From assembly GCA_963921195.1 (NCBI GenBank), contig OY992536.1:89881007-89945006 (forward strand): DNA of 64,000 bases. Direction: 5' to 3'. Below, one piece after another: positions 32,656 to 44,649 of the stretch (the stretch's first letter is position 1; every line of letters begins with the position of its first letter). The notes below the pieces were generated by a model that ran no database searches, had not been told where the DNA came from, and saw nothing but the letters and a program-made list of their open reading frames with translations. Both the position numbers and the translations under genes were made by a program. The stretch is from Pegoplata infirma. Taxonomy: Eukaryota > Arthropoda > Insecta > Diptera > Anthomyiidae.

Positions 32656-33164
32656 ATTTTTATACATAATCATAAATAAGTTGTTGTAGTTTCTTTATTA
32701 AGTTGAGTTAGTCACAGTTGTAGTTAGAATGTGCTTTTACTACTACAACTACTACTACTAACCACAGCCACTAAAAGTTAATAAGCGATAAATTTGCTTA
32801 ATCTAAAAGATACTTATAATTCATTAGAGAAGATATTAGTCGTTAGAATACATAAATGATACTACAAAAAAAAATAAAATATTAAGATACACCTATCCCT
32901 TTATTTACAAGAAATATGAAATTTTTGTTATAATTGTAAATTTTACATTCTTTTCGCTGACAATGAGTAAAACATTTTTAAATTATTTTAAAGCACAATT
33001 TTAGGCATAAAAAACTAAAATAATAACAAATGATTTTCAAAGTTTTTTGAAACTGACTGTTGAACAATACCATAAAGATGTGATAATTGAGCCCCATTGG
33101 AGTAAAACTGTCCATTTAAAAGGACTTTTGATTTCAAGGGGCATTTAAATATAAACTAGAATTT
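32656..33164. other. AT-rich spacer
   Basis: A short ACTACTACAACTAC microsatellite near 32740. Nothing else supportable. Confidence 0.45.
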
Positions 33165-33460
33165 TGTATGGGAGCACCCCTAGGGAGCAGAGATAGGGTT
33201 TCGGTATGTTAGAAAGAAATGTTGGGGATTAAAAAAAACTGGGAGTCGGTCTTATAATTGACTCTTCTAGAAGCAACTCCGGGACAATTTTTTGTTGATT
33301 TTTGCTTTTGCTCCGCAGGGAAGACATTTGCCTCACAATTGCTCGGAGTTGCTTCTATAGGTTAAAATGTTAGACCAAATCCATTAATTTTTACCCCTCA
33401 ACATTTTTTTTTCGACATACCTACACCCAATCTATACTGCCAAATGGGGCTCCCACACAA
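33165..33460. repeat. Foldback of about 300 bp
   Basis: The left arm has GGGAGCACCCC, TCGGTATGTTAGAAAGAAAT, GTTGGGG and TAGAAGCAACTCCG. The right arm has the near-complements CGGAGTTGCTTCTA, CCCCTCAACATT, TCGACATACCT and GGGGCTCCCAC. The loop is around 33290-33335. Ends and target duplication are not defined. Confidence 0.55.
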
Positions 33461-34329
33461 AATGGAATTCTTAAAAAATTGCTCTTATCCCTTTATCAGT
33501 CCCAAGGATGCCCCTGGAGAAATCGAATTTATGACCGTCCCCCAAAATTTTTTTAACCCCAACATTTTCTCAAAATATATCTACTCTCCATCTGTAACAC
33601 TAAAGGCGGTGGTACCCATATTTGTTTTTAATTGTTTATAAATTTCTTATATTTATTTACTGAATGTAGGAACGACGCCAATTAATTTTAACCCCTAAAA
33701 TTTTTTTAAACATACCTACCCCCTATTTTCATTCCTTAGGATAGTTACCATACAAAACTGAAATATCGAGCGAAATTTAAATATGTAAATTTCTTACTGC
33801 CAAAGAAATTTTCCCAAATCTCTGAAACATATCTTAAATTTTAAGATATATTTCTTGAAAATATGTGCACACACAATTTAGTTCATGTTACTAAAAATAA
33901 ACTTTTAAAGTTTACTAAAAATTACTTCAACGTATTTCTCTTCTTAGAATTGAGGAAGTGCACTTCTTAGAATTTAGTTGAAAATTCAAAATGGCGATAT
34001 CTCAAAAATAAATAGAGCGAAAAGGATGAATTTTTTATAAGAAAATACTGTAAAGAATATAAGCGTCCCGAACCCCTAATTTTGAATATAAAATTTCACA
34101 TTCCCGAAATATGCCCATTAGATGGCAGCGGAATATATGGGGGACTTTTTTTTTTAATTGAATATCGTCAGGACGGAATATTGTGAATAATATTCTTAAA
34201 CTTAAAAATTTTAGCTAAATCGGATAACTTTAACCCGTGCCCCTTTGAGGTCAAAGTTCAAGAGGTAAAAAAAAATTCCATACAAGCACAACATTTTTTT
34301 CGATTTTTTTATTTTTATTTTTGAATGTT
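33461..34329. other. Unclassified moderately AT-rich sequence
   Basis: Phrases such as AATTTTTTTAACCCC, ACATACCTACCCCCTA and TTTTAACCCCTAAAA suggest diverged relatives of the foldback at 33165-33460. No gene. Confidence 0.4.
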
Positions 34330-34505
34330 CCCAGTTGGAAAATGTGCCACTGAGGAAATTTCTACAGTGATTCCTCTAAGACGTCTAAAAGAAAATGTAT
34401 TCAGAATAGCAGTATATTAAATTAGAATTTTAAATCTGGGCAACTATTTAATTTCCAAGAAACAGATGGCAATATTATCGATTTATTTAAAACTAGCTTA
34501 CCATC

Positions 34506-34523
34506 CCGGTACTTCGTTACCGG
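34506..34523 (-). terminator. Helitron 3' terminal hairpin
   Basis: Perfect 6-bp arms CCGGTA/TACCGG with a 6-base loop, nine bases from the terminal CTAG. This is the usual place of the Helitron replication-termination hairpin. Confidence 0.75.
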
Positions 34524-35514
34524 TTGCATGAAATACCGGATAATAGAAGGATCAGAATTGCTCTACCGATTTCAAGAAAATTCCCCTACGTAGTCTTTGT
34601 TTTATTTACTTGTGCACATTTAAGTCTTTCATAAAATAATATATCAATCAAAAATTTAAACAATAAAATTTTAATAATTTTCGAGCACTAATATCGGGAT
34701 TTTGGATTTGGAGTGAATATATATTTCAGTGAATAAAGAAATTGTAATAAAAATGATTTTGAGTGAAAAAACATATAGAGAGAAAAAAATGGAGTAAAAA
34801 AAGTAAAATACGAAAAATTTGAGTAAAAAGTATCATTCCATATTATTCCCTGCTCTATTCCATTTCGTTCCCCGTTCTAAAAGTTTAAATTTTAAAATAT
34901 GTCCTTTTCTTGGGTGTTATTTCTGGGGCTTTGAGTTTAAAAGTTAGATAGGTAACCATAACCATTTGCCCCCTTTTCCCCTTAAAATTAAATTTTCCAA
35001 AAACTGTTTTTTTTTGTGCTAGGTGATCCTTTATTTAAAATATCAAGTTTCTGAACTAATATTTCAAGAAATATAAGAATAATCATAATTTACACTTTTT
35101 CATTATTATAAGAACAAAAAATAAAGTACCAAAAGCACACTTTCTTACCCTCGTTATAAACGGAATTTCCAAAAAGAACCTCTTCCAGAATTTTTGTTTC
35201 TTCACCGAAGGATCCTCTTTTCCATATTTCAATTTCCCAGGATCATTATTTTAGCAAATATTTAAAGTACAAAGAGGATTTTACATTCCTAATTATAAGT
35301 TTCTCGTCAAAAATGTACGTCAAAAAATATCAAAGGTACCGAAAATACACTTTTTTAGCCTTTTTACTCCACTAAGAAGCGGAAAAACGTATTTTTCACA
35401 GAATGTTTTTTACATTACAAATTTTAGGATTCTAGGAAATATAAAAAGTTTCTATAAATATAATTTTAGGAAATAAAAAAGTATCAAAAATTGTACTTCC
35501 GGTACTTTTAAAAA

Positions 35515-36245
35515 AATTTACTTTTTATAAAGGGTACTTTTAATGGAAGGTACTTTTTATAAAAGGTACTTTTTATAAGAGGTACTTTTTATAAAAGGTA
35601 CTTTTTATAAAAGGTACTTTTTATAAAAGGTACTTTTTATAAAAGGTACTTTTTATAAAATGTACTTTTTATAAAAGGTACTTTTTATAAAAGGTATTTT
35701 TTATAAAATGTACTTTTTATAAAAGGTACTTTTTATAAAAGGTACTTTTTATAAAAGGTACTTTTTATAAAAGGCACTTTTTATAAAAGGTACTTTTTAT
35801 AAAAGGTACTTTTTATAAAACGTACTTTTATAAAAGGTACTTTTTATAAAAGGTACTCTTTATAAAAGGTACTTTTTATAAAAGTTACTTTTTATAAAAG
35901 GTACTTTTTATAAAAGGTACTTTTTATAAAAGGTACTTTTTATAAAAGGTACTTTTTATAAAAGGTACTTTTTATAAAAGGTCCTTTTTAAAAAAGGTAC
36001 TTTTTATAAAAGGTACTTTTTATAAAAGGTACTTTTTATAAAAGGTACTTTTTATAAAAGGTACTTTTTATAAAAGGTACTTTTTATAAAAGGTACTTTT
36101 TATAAAAGGTACTTTTTATAAAAGGTACTTTTTATAAAAGGTACTTTTTATAAAAGGTACTTTTTATAAAAGGTACTTTTTATAAAAGGTACTTTTTATA
36201 AAAGGTACTTTTTATAAAAGGTACTTTTTATAAAAGGTGCTTGTC
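35515..36245. repeat. 16-bp minisatellite, about 45 units
   Basis: The unit is GGTACTTTTTATAAAA, almost perfectly repeated with scattered single changes. The adjoining 146-bp Helitron repeat contains GGTACTTTTTATATCT on the complement, so this array probably arose by amplification of part of that unit inside the Helitron. Confidence 0.92.
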
Positions 36246-36299
36246 ATAAACGGTAGAGAATTTTCCATAAGTACTTGCTCACTATGTTTTATTTCACTA

Positions 36300-37090
36300 A
36301 AGGATCCTACATTCCAAATTTGAAGTTTGAATGACCATTATTTCAGTATATAAAAAAAAGTACCAAAAGTACACTTTTTTACCCATTTTACCCCCTTGAA
36401 TCAACATTGGCAAAAACCCAGACTTAATGAATCTTTTTTCCGGGAGGTGAACCTACATTGCAAATTTCAAGTTTCTAGTACTATTATTTAAGGAAATATA
36501 AAAGGTACCAAAAGTACAGTTTTTTACCCTTTTTACCCCCTAGAATCATCATTGGCAAAAATCAAGCCCTAGTGGATCTATATTCCGGGAGGTGAACATA
36601 CAGTCCAAATTTAAAGTTTTTGTGACCATTTATTAAGAAAATATAAAAGGTACCAAAAGTACAGTTTTTTAACCTTTTTACCCCCTTAGAATCAACATTG
36701 GCAAAAATGCAGCCTTACTGGATCTATATTCCAGTTTGTGAACATACAAACCAAATTTCAAGTCTCTATGACCATTATTTCAGGAGATATAAAAAGTACC
36801 AAAAGTACAGTTTTTTACCCTTTTTACCCCCTTATAATCAACACTATCTAAAATCCGGCCTTGGTGTTTCTTTGTTCCGGGAGGTGAATATACAGTCCAA
36901 ATTTCAAGTCTCTATGACCATTATTTCAGGAGATATAAAAAGTACCAAAAGTACAGTTTTTTACCCTTTTTACCCCCTTAGAATCAACACTGGCAAAAAT
37001 CCAGCCTTAGTGGATCTATATTCCGGGAGGTTTACCTACAGTCCAAATTTCAAGTCTCTAGCTTCAGCGGTTTGGTCTGGGCGAAGATGA
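36300..37090 (-). repeat. 146-bp tandem repeat inside Helitron 1, about 5 units
   Basis: The landmark TTTTTTACC-CTTTTTACCCCC recurs near 36370, 36517, 36663, 36808 and 36955, spacing 145-147. Other landmarks in each unit are ATTTCAAGTCTCTATGACCA and CCGGGAGGTGAA. The open frame 36698-37090 (130 codons) is periodic because the repeat is; it is not a gene. The same repeat, diverged, fills Helitron 2. Confidence 0.85.
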
Positions 37091-37133
37091 ATCAGTCAGT
37101 CAGTCACTCACTCACCCAACTCTTTTATATATA

Positions 37134-38333
37134 GGTTTTTATTCTCAAATTAACGCTTTTTCGATTCAAATTCAATTTTTTTCAAATCAAACTCAATTTT
37201 TTTTAAAGTAATTTCAATTTTATTCAAAACAAATTAAATTATTTTCAACACAAATTAAACTTTGTACAAATCATATTGAATATTTTTCATTTCAAATTAA
37301 TTTTTTTTCATTTTAAATTAAATTTTTTTAACTTCAAATTCAATTTTTTTTAATTAAACGCAAAATACTTAAGAAATGATTTTTATTTATACAATATTAA
37401 ATTTATTTTTGATTCTGTGATTGGGGTGTCTCGGCTTATCGGCCATATCAGTGTTTAAAAATTTCGTTGTCCCATTATGAAACAATGTGGACCTTCGGGA
37501 AAATTTCGATAACTCCTGAACTAACAGGAATGTCGTCTAGAGCAAAAAAACGTGTCGACTTAAATTTAATAATAATTATTTCGTATTCATATGGATATCG
37601 TAGGTCTAAGTCTTCATATAAATCCCCCCCCCCAAATTTCAACATTTTCATAGTAAAAGTATTTAACGAAGCCGAATTTTTCCAAGGTTATGCCACCATT
37701 GGATAAGCATTAAAAAAATCCTTCTTCTCATATCTAAACGTCATATAGTTTCTTATAATGAAGAAGCTGAAAATCCAAAAAAACTGTTTTTCGCCATTTT
37801 TTGACCCATGTTTTGAACCCCTAAATCCCCGACGTGGCCGATAAGCCGAGACACCCCAACCTTAGAATTGTCTCTTTTATATATATTTTAAGTTTCATGC
37901 AAATCGGTTCATATGGGTTGAGATACTTCCCTTGTCAGTAGTCTAACACTTGTTAGAATTTATGTTTACCGTTACAAAATTTTTTTAGTACATTCATTAA
38001 TCGGGGTTTTTACTATTGTACTGAAAAATATTTTCCGGTATTATAAATAACACAATAATAGAAAAGGAATCACAAATAAAAAAAACAGGTTTTTAAATCT
38101 TTCCATATGGAATTCGTGGAAAAATTAATTTGAAGTGAAAAAAATTGAATTTGAAAAAAATAAAATTTAATTCAAAAAGAAAAAAATTGAATTTAAAATG
38201 AAAAAAAATGAATATGTGTCGAAAATAATTTAATTTGTTCCGAATAAAATTGAAGTTGCTTTGAAAAAAATTGAGTTTGATTTTTAAAAAATTTAAATTG
38301 AACGGAAAAAGTGTGAATTTGAGAGTAAAAACC
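37134..38333. mobile_element. 1.2-kb foldback splitting the Helitron 5' end
   Basis: The ends GGTTTTTATTCTCAAATTAA and (complement) GGTTTTTACTCTCAAATTCA begin arms of about 270 bp made of AATTGAATTT/AAATTCAATT phrases. TATATATA lies on both sides (37126-37133, 38334-38341), compatible with a target duplication in a TA-rich site. The centre holds another element (37421-37934). Confidence 0.72.
37421..37934. mobile_element. CAAGGGAAGTATC element, left-truncated copy
   Basis: Matches 39189-39775 over GGTGTCTCGGCTTATCGGCC ... GGCCGATAAGCCGAGACACC and the right TIR ending GATACTTCCCTTG. The outer part of the left arm is missing. A run of 9 C lies at about 37625. The frame 37467-37706 is not protein-like. 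Confidence 0.7.
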
Positions 38334-38369
38334 TATATATAGAATAGATAAATTCAAAAACTAACAAGT

Positions 38370-38583
38370 AGAAAAAAAGTAATAAATAGACAAACAATTT
38401 TCAAAATAAAGTTTGGAACAAGTAGTTAGGTGTGGGACTAATAAACTGGAGGTTCCAGGTTCAAATCCAATTGGGACTAAAAAAGGCGAAAAGTGTTTTC
38501 TAAATATGAGAAAGATAATTTATAAAGGAAAATTGATAAAAGTAAAAACTAAAGGAAATACAAAATTTTTTTGTATTTTCGCA
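38370..38583 (+). mobile_element. tRNA-derived SINE, copy 2
   Basis: AAGTAGTTAGG (A-box region), GGACTAATAAACTGG and a perfect B box GGTTCAAATCC at 38458-38468, then a body ending TTTTTTTGTATTTTCGCATG. It is near-identical in layout to the copy at 25224-25440 and lies at the same place in the surrounding TIR element. Confidence 0.75.
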
Positions 38584-38774
38584 TGATCTACGTCAGACAT
38601 TTCCCCAAAGAAGTATAAGGTGACATGTCCCTGACCACTGCTGACTTTGAGTGACGACATTTTGAAAATTTGTATGAAACTGTCCTCAACCCAGATGTCT
38701 TGTGGATATCAGAAGTGACTCTGACATGTCACCTCTCCGTCACTGAGGATGGCTCGAGGACGTTTCCAACTGGG

Positions 38775-39185
38775 TTACTGAGCTTTATTAGCTTATTAAT
38801 GGCAAAAAAGTAAATTCGATCAGACAAGTTTTTCAATTACAAAATGGACTTGGAAAATAAATGTTGAGGCTGGTTGGGTGCTTATTCTAAAAATTAAAAA
38901 AAAAAAATAGTTTTGACCAGCATACATTAAAGAATTTTGTCGTACTTTTAAATAGGGTTTCTTTGATTATTAATATATTTTTTTATGACATCGTAATTTT
39001 GAGAATATGGTCAATACTCCATTTTTGCAGTTTTTGACACAAATTTTAGACCATAATACGATGTCACCAAAAAAAGAAACTAAATCTGTTTTGAAAAGTA
39101 ACAACAAATCTTTAAAATGTGCATGTCAAAACTTAAAAAAATGTTGGATTCTACCGTGTGAACATTTAACACATTTTTTTAGTAC
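38775..39185. other. AT-rich spacer
   Basis: No repeat or gene supported; the frame 39007-39228 runs into the next element and is not convincing. Confidence 0.45.
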
Positions 39186-39188
39186 TTA

Positions 39189-39775
39189 CAAGGGAAGTAT
39201 CTCAACCCTTATGAACCGATTTGCCTGAAACTTGAAATATAAATAAAAGAGACGATTTTAAGGTTGCGGTGTCTCGGCTTATCGGCCATATCAGTGTTTT
39301 TAAATTTCGTTATCCCCTTATGAAACAATGTGGACCTCCGGGAAAATTTCGATAACTCCCGAACTAACCGGAATATCCTCTAGAGCAAAAATACGTGTGG
39401 ACTTAAATTTAATAAAGATTATTTCGTATTCATATGGACATCGTAGGTCTATGTCTTCACATAAATACCCCCCAAAATTTTCACATTTTCATGAAAAGAG
39501 TATTTAACGAAGCCATACTTTTACAAGGTTATGCCACCGTTGGATAGGCATTAAAAAAACCTTTCTTCTCATATGTAAACATCATATAGTTTCTTAGAAA
39601 GAAATAGCTGAAAAACCCAAAAAACGATTTTTTCGCCATTTTTGACCCATGTTTTGAACCCCTAAATCCCCGATATGGCCGATAAGCCGAGACACCCCAA
39701 CCTTAGAATTGTCTCCGTTATATATATTTTACGTTTCATGCAAATCGGTTCATAAGGGTTGAGATACTTCCCTTG
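39189..39775. mobile_element. 587-bp long-TIR element, CAAGGGAAGTATC ends, TTA duplication
   Basis: The left arm CAAGGGAAGTATCTCAACCC is mirrored at the right end, and a second paired block GGTGTCTCGGCTTATCGGCC lies inside. TTA flanks both ends (39186-39188, 39776-39778), as in PIF/Harbinger-type insertions. No transposase. Copy 37421-37934 is a truncated relative. Confidence 0.76.
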
Positions 39776-39778
39776 TTA

Positions 39779-40289
39779 GTACATTTTTGAGTTTTTTTTA
39801 ATTTTTTTTTTTTGTTTTTTATATAAAAAAAATACCGTTATTATGAAAAAAATAATAAAAACAATAAAATGAGAATTTTGTTGTATTTATTATATTTGAA
39901 ATAATTTTTTTTTTTTCAAAAATAAAATTTAATTTTTTTATTTAAATATTATTTTTTTTTTTATTATTTTTTAATTGTTTCTGATATTTTTCTGACGTTT
40001 TTCAATATTTCTAAAAAAATACCTTTTTTAAGTAGTAGCGGGTATTTTGTACCATTCGGCCTAACATTTTACGTAGTAAACATTGAATTGCTCTCTACGA
40101 AATTTGGAAGCCAAATTTGGCAGCCTGAATTTTGCCAACTTTTTGGTATCCTACAACTTTTTGGTATCCGCCTCTACGGTCGTTGATTGCGCTGCCATCC
40201 TAATAAACATCGATAAGACGCAGGCGTATGAACAATAAATAAATTTTACTGTACGTTAAGTATACGTATTAGGATACATTTGATGGAGT
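39779..40289. other. AT-rich spacer
   Basis: Poly-T rich to 40020, then a less AT-rich part (GGTATCCGCCTCTACGGTCG near 40160). Nothing supportable. Confidence 0.45.
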
Positions 40290-40309
40290 TTAAAACGCAG
40301 GGTAAGGAA

Positions 40310-40590
40310 TGGCACGCGTGCCCAGGGCACATGTGCGCACATTTGGCACATAGCACATCTGAAACGTGTGCCGTGTGCCATTTATTGGCACACGGCACAC
40401 GGGCCATGTGCTGGCACACGGCACATTTCTGGTGTGTCATGTGCCATACACATGGCACATGGCACATTTGAAATGTGCAATGTGTCCTAGTATGACACAT
40501 GGCACACCTGAAATGTGCCGTGTGCCAGCACATGGCACATGGCCTGTGTGCCGTGTGCCAATTATTGGCACATGGCACATTTCAGATGTT
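40310..40590. repeat. Left subterminal GGCACA-motif cluster
   Basis: About 280 bp packed with TGGCACA/TGTGCCA in both orientations, for example ATTGGCACACGGCACACGG. The density and terminal position suggest transposase-binding sites. The frames 40246-40656 are translations of it (Cys/His rich by accident). Confidence 0.85.
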
Positions 40591-40599
40591 TTTTTTTTT

Positions 40600-42485
40600 T
40601 CAATAATTGTTTTTAGAAATAAAGTACTTTTTTCAGAAAAAATACTACTTTTTTAGAAAAAAAGTACTTTCTAGAAAAAATAGTACCTTTTTAGAAAAAT
40701 AGTACTTATTTAGAAAAAAGTAGTACTTTTTTAGAAAAAAAGTACTTTTTAGAAGTTATAACTTTTTTAGATGAAAAAAGTACTTTTTAGAAAAAATAGT
40801 ACTTTTTTCGAAAAGTTAGTACTTTTTTTAAATAAAAATACTTTTTAGGAAATAGTACTTTAAAAAAAAATGTACTTTTTTAGAAAAAATAGTAATTTAT
40901 AAAAAAAAGTACTTTTGTGAAAAAGTTAGTACTTTTTTAGCAAAAAAATACTTTTTAGAAAAAAATAGTACTTTTTTTTAGAAAAAAAGTACTTTTTTAG
41001 AAAAAATAGTACTTTTTAGAAAAAATAGTACTTTTTTAGAAAAAAAAGTACTTTTTAGAAAAACAAGTACTTGTTAGAAAAAATATTAAAATTAGTACTT
41101 TTTTGGAAAAAAGTACTTTTTAGAAAAAATAGTACTCTTTTAAAAAAAGGAGTACTTTTTAGAAAAAATAGTACTTTTTTTTGAAAAAAATAGTACTTTT
41201 TTAGAAAAGAAATACTTTTTAGAAAAAATAGTACTTTTTTTTAGAAAAATAGTACTTTTTTAGAAAAAAAAGTACTTTTTAGAAAAATTAGAAAAACTAG
41301 TACACTTTTTAGAAAAAATTTTACTTTTTAGAAAAAATAGTACTTTTTGGAAAAATTAGTACTTTTTTAGAAAAAAAGTACTTTTTAGAAAAACAGTACT
41401 TTTTAGAAAAAATAGTACTTTTTTTTAAAAAAAATAGTACTTTTTTGAAAAAATAGTACTTTTTTGAAAAAATAGTACTTTTTTGAAAAAAAATAAAATA
41501 TTGGAAAAGTTAGTACTTTTTTTAAAAAAAGTACTTTTTTTAGAAAAAATAGTACTTTTTTTAAAAAAAAAAGTAGTTTTTTAGAAAAAATAGTACTTTT
41601 TTAGAAAAAATAGTACTTTTTAGAAAAATCACTACTTTTTTTGGGAAAAAAGTACTTTTTAGAAGAAATAGTACTTTTTTAGAAAAAATAGTACTTTTTT
41701 AGAAAAAAAGTACTTTTTAGATAAAAGAGTACTTTTTTAGAAAAAATAGTAGTTTTTATAAAAAACAGTACTTTTTAGAAAAAATTTTACTTTTTAGAAA
41801 AAATAGTACTTTTTTGAAAAAATAGTACTTTTTGAGAAAAAAACAGTACTTTTTAGAAAAAAAGTACATTTTCAGAAAAGTTAGTACTTTTTTAGAAAAA
41901 AAAGTACTTTTTAGAAAAAATAGTACTTTTTTAGAAAAAAGTATTTTTTAGATAAAAAAAGTACTTTTTAGATAAAAAAAACTTCCTTTTTTAGAAAAAA
42001 TAGTACTTTTTAGAAAAAAGTACTATTTTAGAAAAAAGTACTTCTTAAGAAAAAATAGTACTTTTTTAAAAAAATTGTACTTTTTAAGGAAAAATAATAC
42101 TTTTTTTAACAAATAGTACTTTCTAGAAAAAATAGTACCTTTTAAGAAAAAAAAGTACTTTTTAGAAAAAAAGTACTTTTTTAGAAAAAATAGTGCTTTT
42201 TCGAAAAATCTTTACTTTTTCACCTTCTTTTGAAAAAATAGTACTTTCTTACAAAAAAAGTATTTTTTTAGCAAAAAAGTTAGGAAAAAAGTACTTTTTC
42301 AGAAAAATTAGTACCTTTTTTTTAGAAATTCTAGTACTTTATTTAAAAAATATTACTTTTTTAGAAAAATTATTCCTTTTTTAGAAAAATTATTACTTTT
42401 TTAGAAAAATTATTACTTTTTTAGAAAAAAAGTACTTTTTTTGAAATAATAGTACTTTCTTAATAAAATAGCACTTTTTAGAAAA
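40600..42485. repeat. About 20-bp AGTACTTTTTAGAAAAAA array, left arm
   Basis: Roughly 90-100 variable units of 18-22 bp; AAAAAGTACT and AGTACTTTTT alternate. The right arm at 44650-46500 is its inverse. Confidence 0.88.
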
Positions 42486-42489
42486 AACA

Positions 42490-44640
42490 TCATATATTTT
42501 GCTCTATCTTTGCTCTATTTGTAAGATATAATTATAATACCAAATTACCGTCCTTTTGCTTTTATCTTAATTATTTAAGAAGTTATTTGCAATTAAAAAA
42601 TCTAGCAAAGATAAAATTGATCTGTAATCGATTAAGTAAGTGGTTATGGAGGGGTAAAAATGACAAAAATATCATTTATTTTGCTCTATCTCGATTAGTT
42701 TTTGAGATATAAGTAAATATAAAACTAACGTCCTTTTGCTTGTATCTTAATTATTTAAGAAGTTATTCGCAATTTAAAATATTGCACAGATAAAATTGAT
42801 TGAATGGAGGGGTAAAAGTGGCAAAAATATCATCTATTTTGCTCTATCTCGATTAGTTTTTGAGATATAAATAAAATACCAAATTAACGTCCTTTTGCTT
42901 GTATCTTAATTATTTAAGAAGTTATTTGGAATTTAAAAATCTAGCTAAGATAAAATTGATCTGGGATCGCTAAAGTTGTTATGAAGGGGTAAAATTTACA
43001 AAAATAACATATATTTTACTCTATCTCGATTAGTTTTTGAGATATAAATAAAATACCAAATTAACGTCCTTTTGCTTGTATCTTAATTATTTAAGAAGTT
43101 ATTTGCGATTTAAAAATCTAGCAGAGATAAAATTGATCTGGGATCGCTAAATGGGTTATGGAGGAGTAAAAATGGCAAAAATCTCATCTATTTTGCTCTA
43201 TCTCGATTAGTTTTTGAGATATAAATAAAATACCAAATTAACGTCCTTTTGCTTGTATCTTAATTATTTAAGAAGTTATTTGCAATTTAAAAATCTAGCT
43301 AAGATAAAATTGATCTGGGATGGCTAAAGTGATTATGGAGGGGTACAAATTACAAAAAAAACATATATTTTACTCTATCTCGATTAGTTTTTGAAATATA
43401 AATAAAATACCAAATTTACGTCCTTTTGCTTGTATCTTAATTATTTAAGAAGTTATTTGCAATTTAAAAATCTAGCAGAGATAAAATTGATCTGGGATCG
43501 CTAAATGGGTTATGAAGGGGTAAAAATTACAAAAATATCATCTATTTTGCTCTATCTCGATTAGTTTTTGAGATATAGTTAAAATACCAAATTATAATAT
43601 AACTAAATTACTAAAAACTAATCGAAACCCCTCCGTAGCCTTTAAGCGTTTCCAGATAAATTTTTTCTTTGTTGGATTTTTAAATTGCAAATAATTTCTT
43701 AAATAATTAAGATACAAGCAAAAGGACTTTATTTTGGTAATTTAATTGTATCTCAAAAACTTATCGAGATAGAGCAAAATATATGATATTTTTGTACTTT
43801 TTACCCCTCCATAATCACTTTAGCGATCCCAGATCAATTTTATCTTTGCTAAATTTTAAAATATGAATAACTTCTAAAATAATTAAGATACAAGCAAAAG
43901 AACGTTATTTTGGTATATAAATTATGTATTACAAAAACTAATCGATATACAACAAAATAGATAATATTTTTGCCATTTTTATCCCTCCATAACCCCTTTA
44001 GCGATCCCATATATATTTCATTTTAGCTAGATTCTAAAATTGCAAATAACTTCTTAAATAATTAAGATACAAGCAAAAGTACGTTAATTTGGTATTTTAT
44101 TTATATCTCAAAAACTAATCGAGATAGAGCAAAATAGATGACATTTTTTCCATTTTTACCCCTCCATAACCCATTTAGCGATCCCAGATCAATTTTATCT
44201 TTGCTAGATTTTTAAATGGCAAATAACTTCTTAAATAATTAAGACACAAGCAAAAGGACGTTAATTTGGTATTTTATTTATATCTCAAAAACTAATCGAG
44301 ATAGAGCAAAATAGATGATATTTTTGCCACTTTTACCCCTCCATTCAATCAATTTTATCTGTGCAATATTTTAAATTGCGAATAACTTCTTAAATAATTA
44401 AGATACAAGCAAAAGGACGTTAGTTTTATATTTACTTATATCTCAAAAACTAATCGAGATAGAGCAAAATAAATGATATTTTTGTCATTTTATAACCACT
44501 TAATCGATTACAGATCAATTTTATCTCTGCTAGATTTTTAAATTGCAAATAACTTCTTAAATAATTAAGATACAAGCAAAAAGACGTTAATTTGGTATTA
44601 TAATTATATCTTACAAATAGAGCAAAGATAGAGCAAAATA
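42490..44640. repeat. About 177-bp repeat, inverted about the palindrome centre
   Basis: Landmarks CTCTATCTCGATTAGTTTTT, ACGTCCTTTTGCTTGTATCT and TTAATTATTTAAGAAGTTAT recur near 42.68, 42.84, 43.01, 43.19, 43.37 and 43.55 kb. After about 43.60 kb the same units appear as reverse complements. Confidence 0.85.
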
Positions 44641-44649
44641 TATGATGTT

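Larger units (their letters stand above)
34493..38343 (-). mobile_element. Non-autonomous Helitron 1 (5' TC ... hairpin-CTAG 3')
   Basis: On the complement the 3' end has the hairpin CCGGTA-ACGAAG-TACCGG, then GATGGTAAG, then CTAG followed by T. Its 5' end is TCTATATATA, split by the foldback at 37134-38333; rejoined it parallels the Helitron at 57440, which starts TCTATATATATAAAG and, like this one, continues with GACTGACTGA-type repeats. The interior is made of a 146-bp tandem repeat and a 16-bp minisatellite. No Rep/helicase is encoded. Confidence 0.76.
34330..38774 (+). mobile_element. CCCAGTTGG TIR element carrying a SINE, copy 2, invaded by a Helitron
   Basis: Starts CCCAGTTGGAAAATGTGCCA at 34330 and ends CGAGGACGTTTCCAACTGGG at 38774. 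Only 34330-34492 and 38344-38774 (about 594 bp) belong to it; the rest is the Helitron with its own insertion. Copy 1 (21565-25540) runs uninterrupted through the matching ATCGATTTA site, which serves as the empty site for the Helitron. It contains the SINE at 38370-38583. Confidence 0.72.

Noticed and set aside
36698..37090. 130-codon open frame
   Set aside because: It is the translation of the 146-bp tandem repeat in Helitron 1 and repeats itself with that period; no independent evidence of coding.
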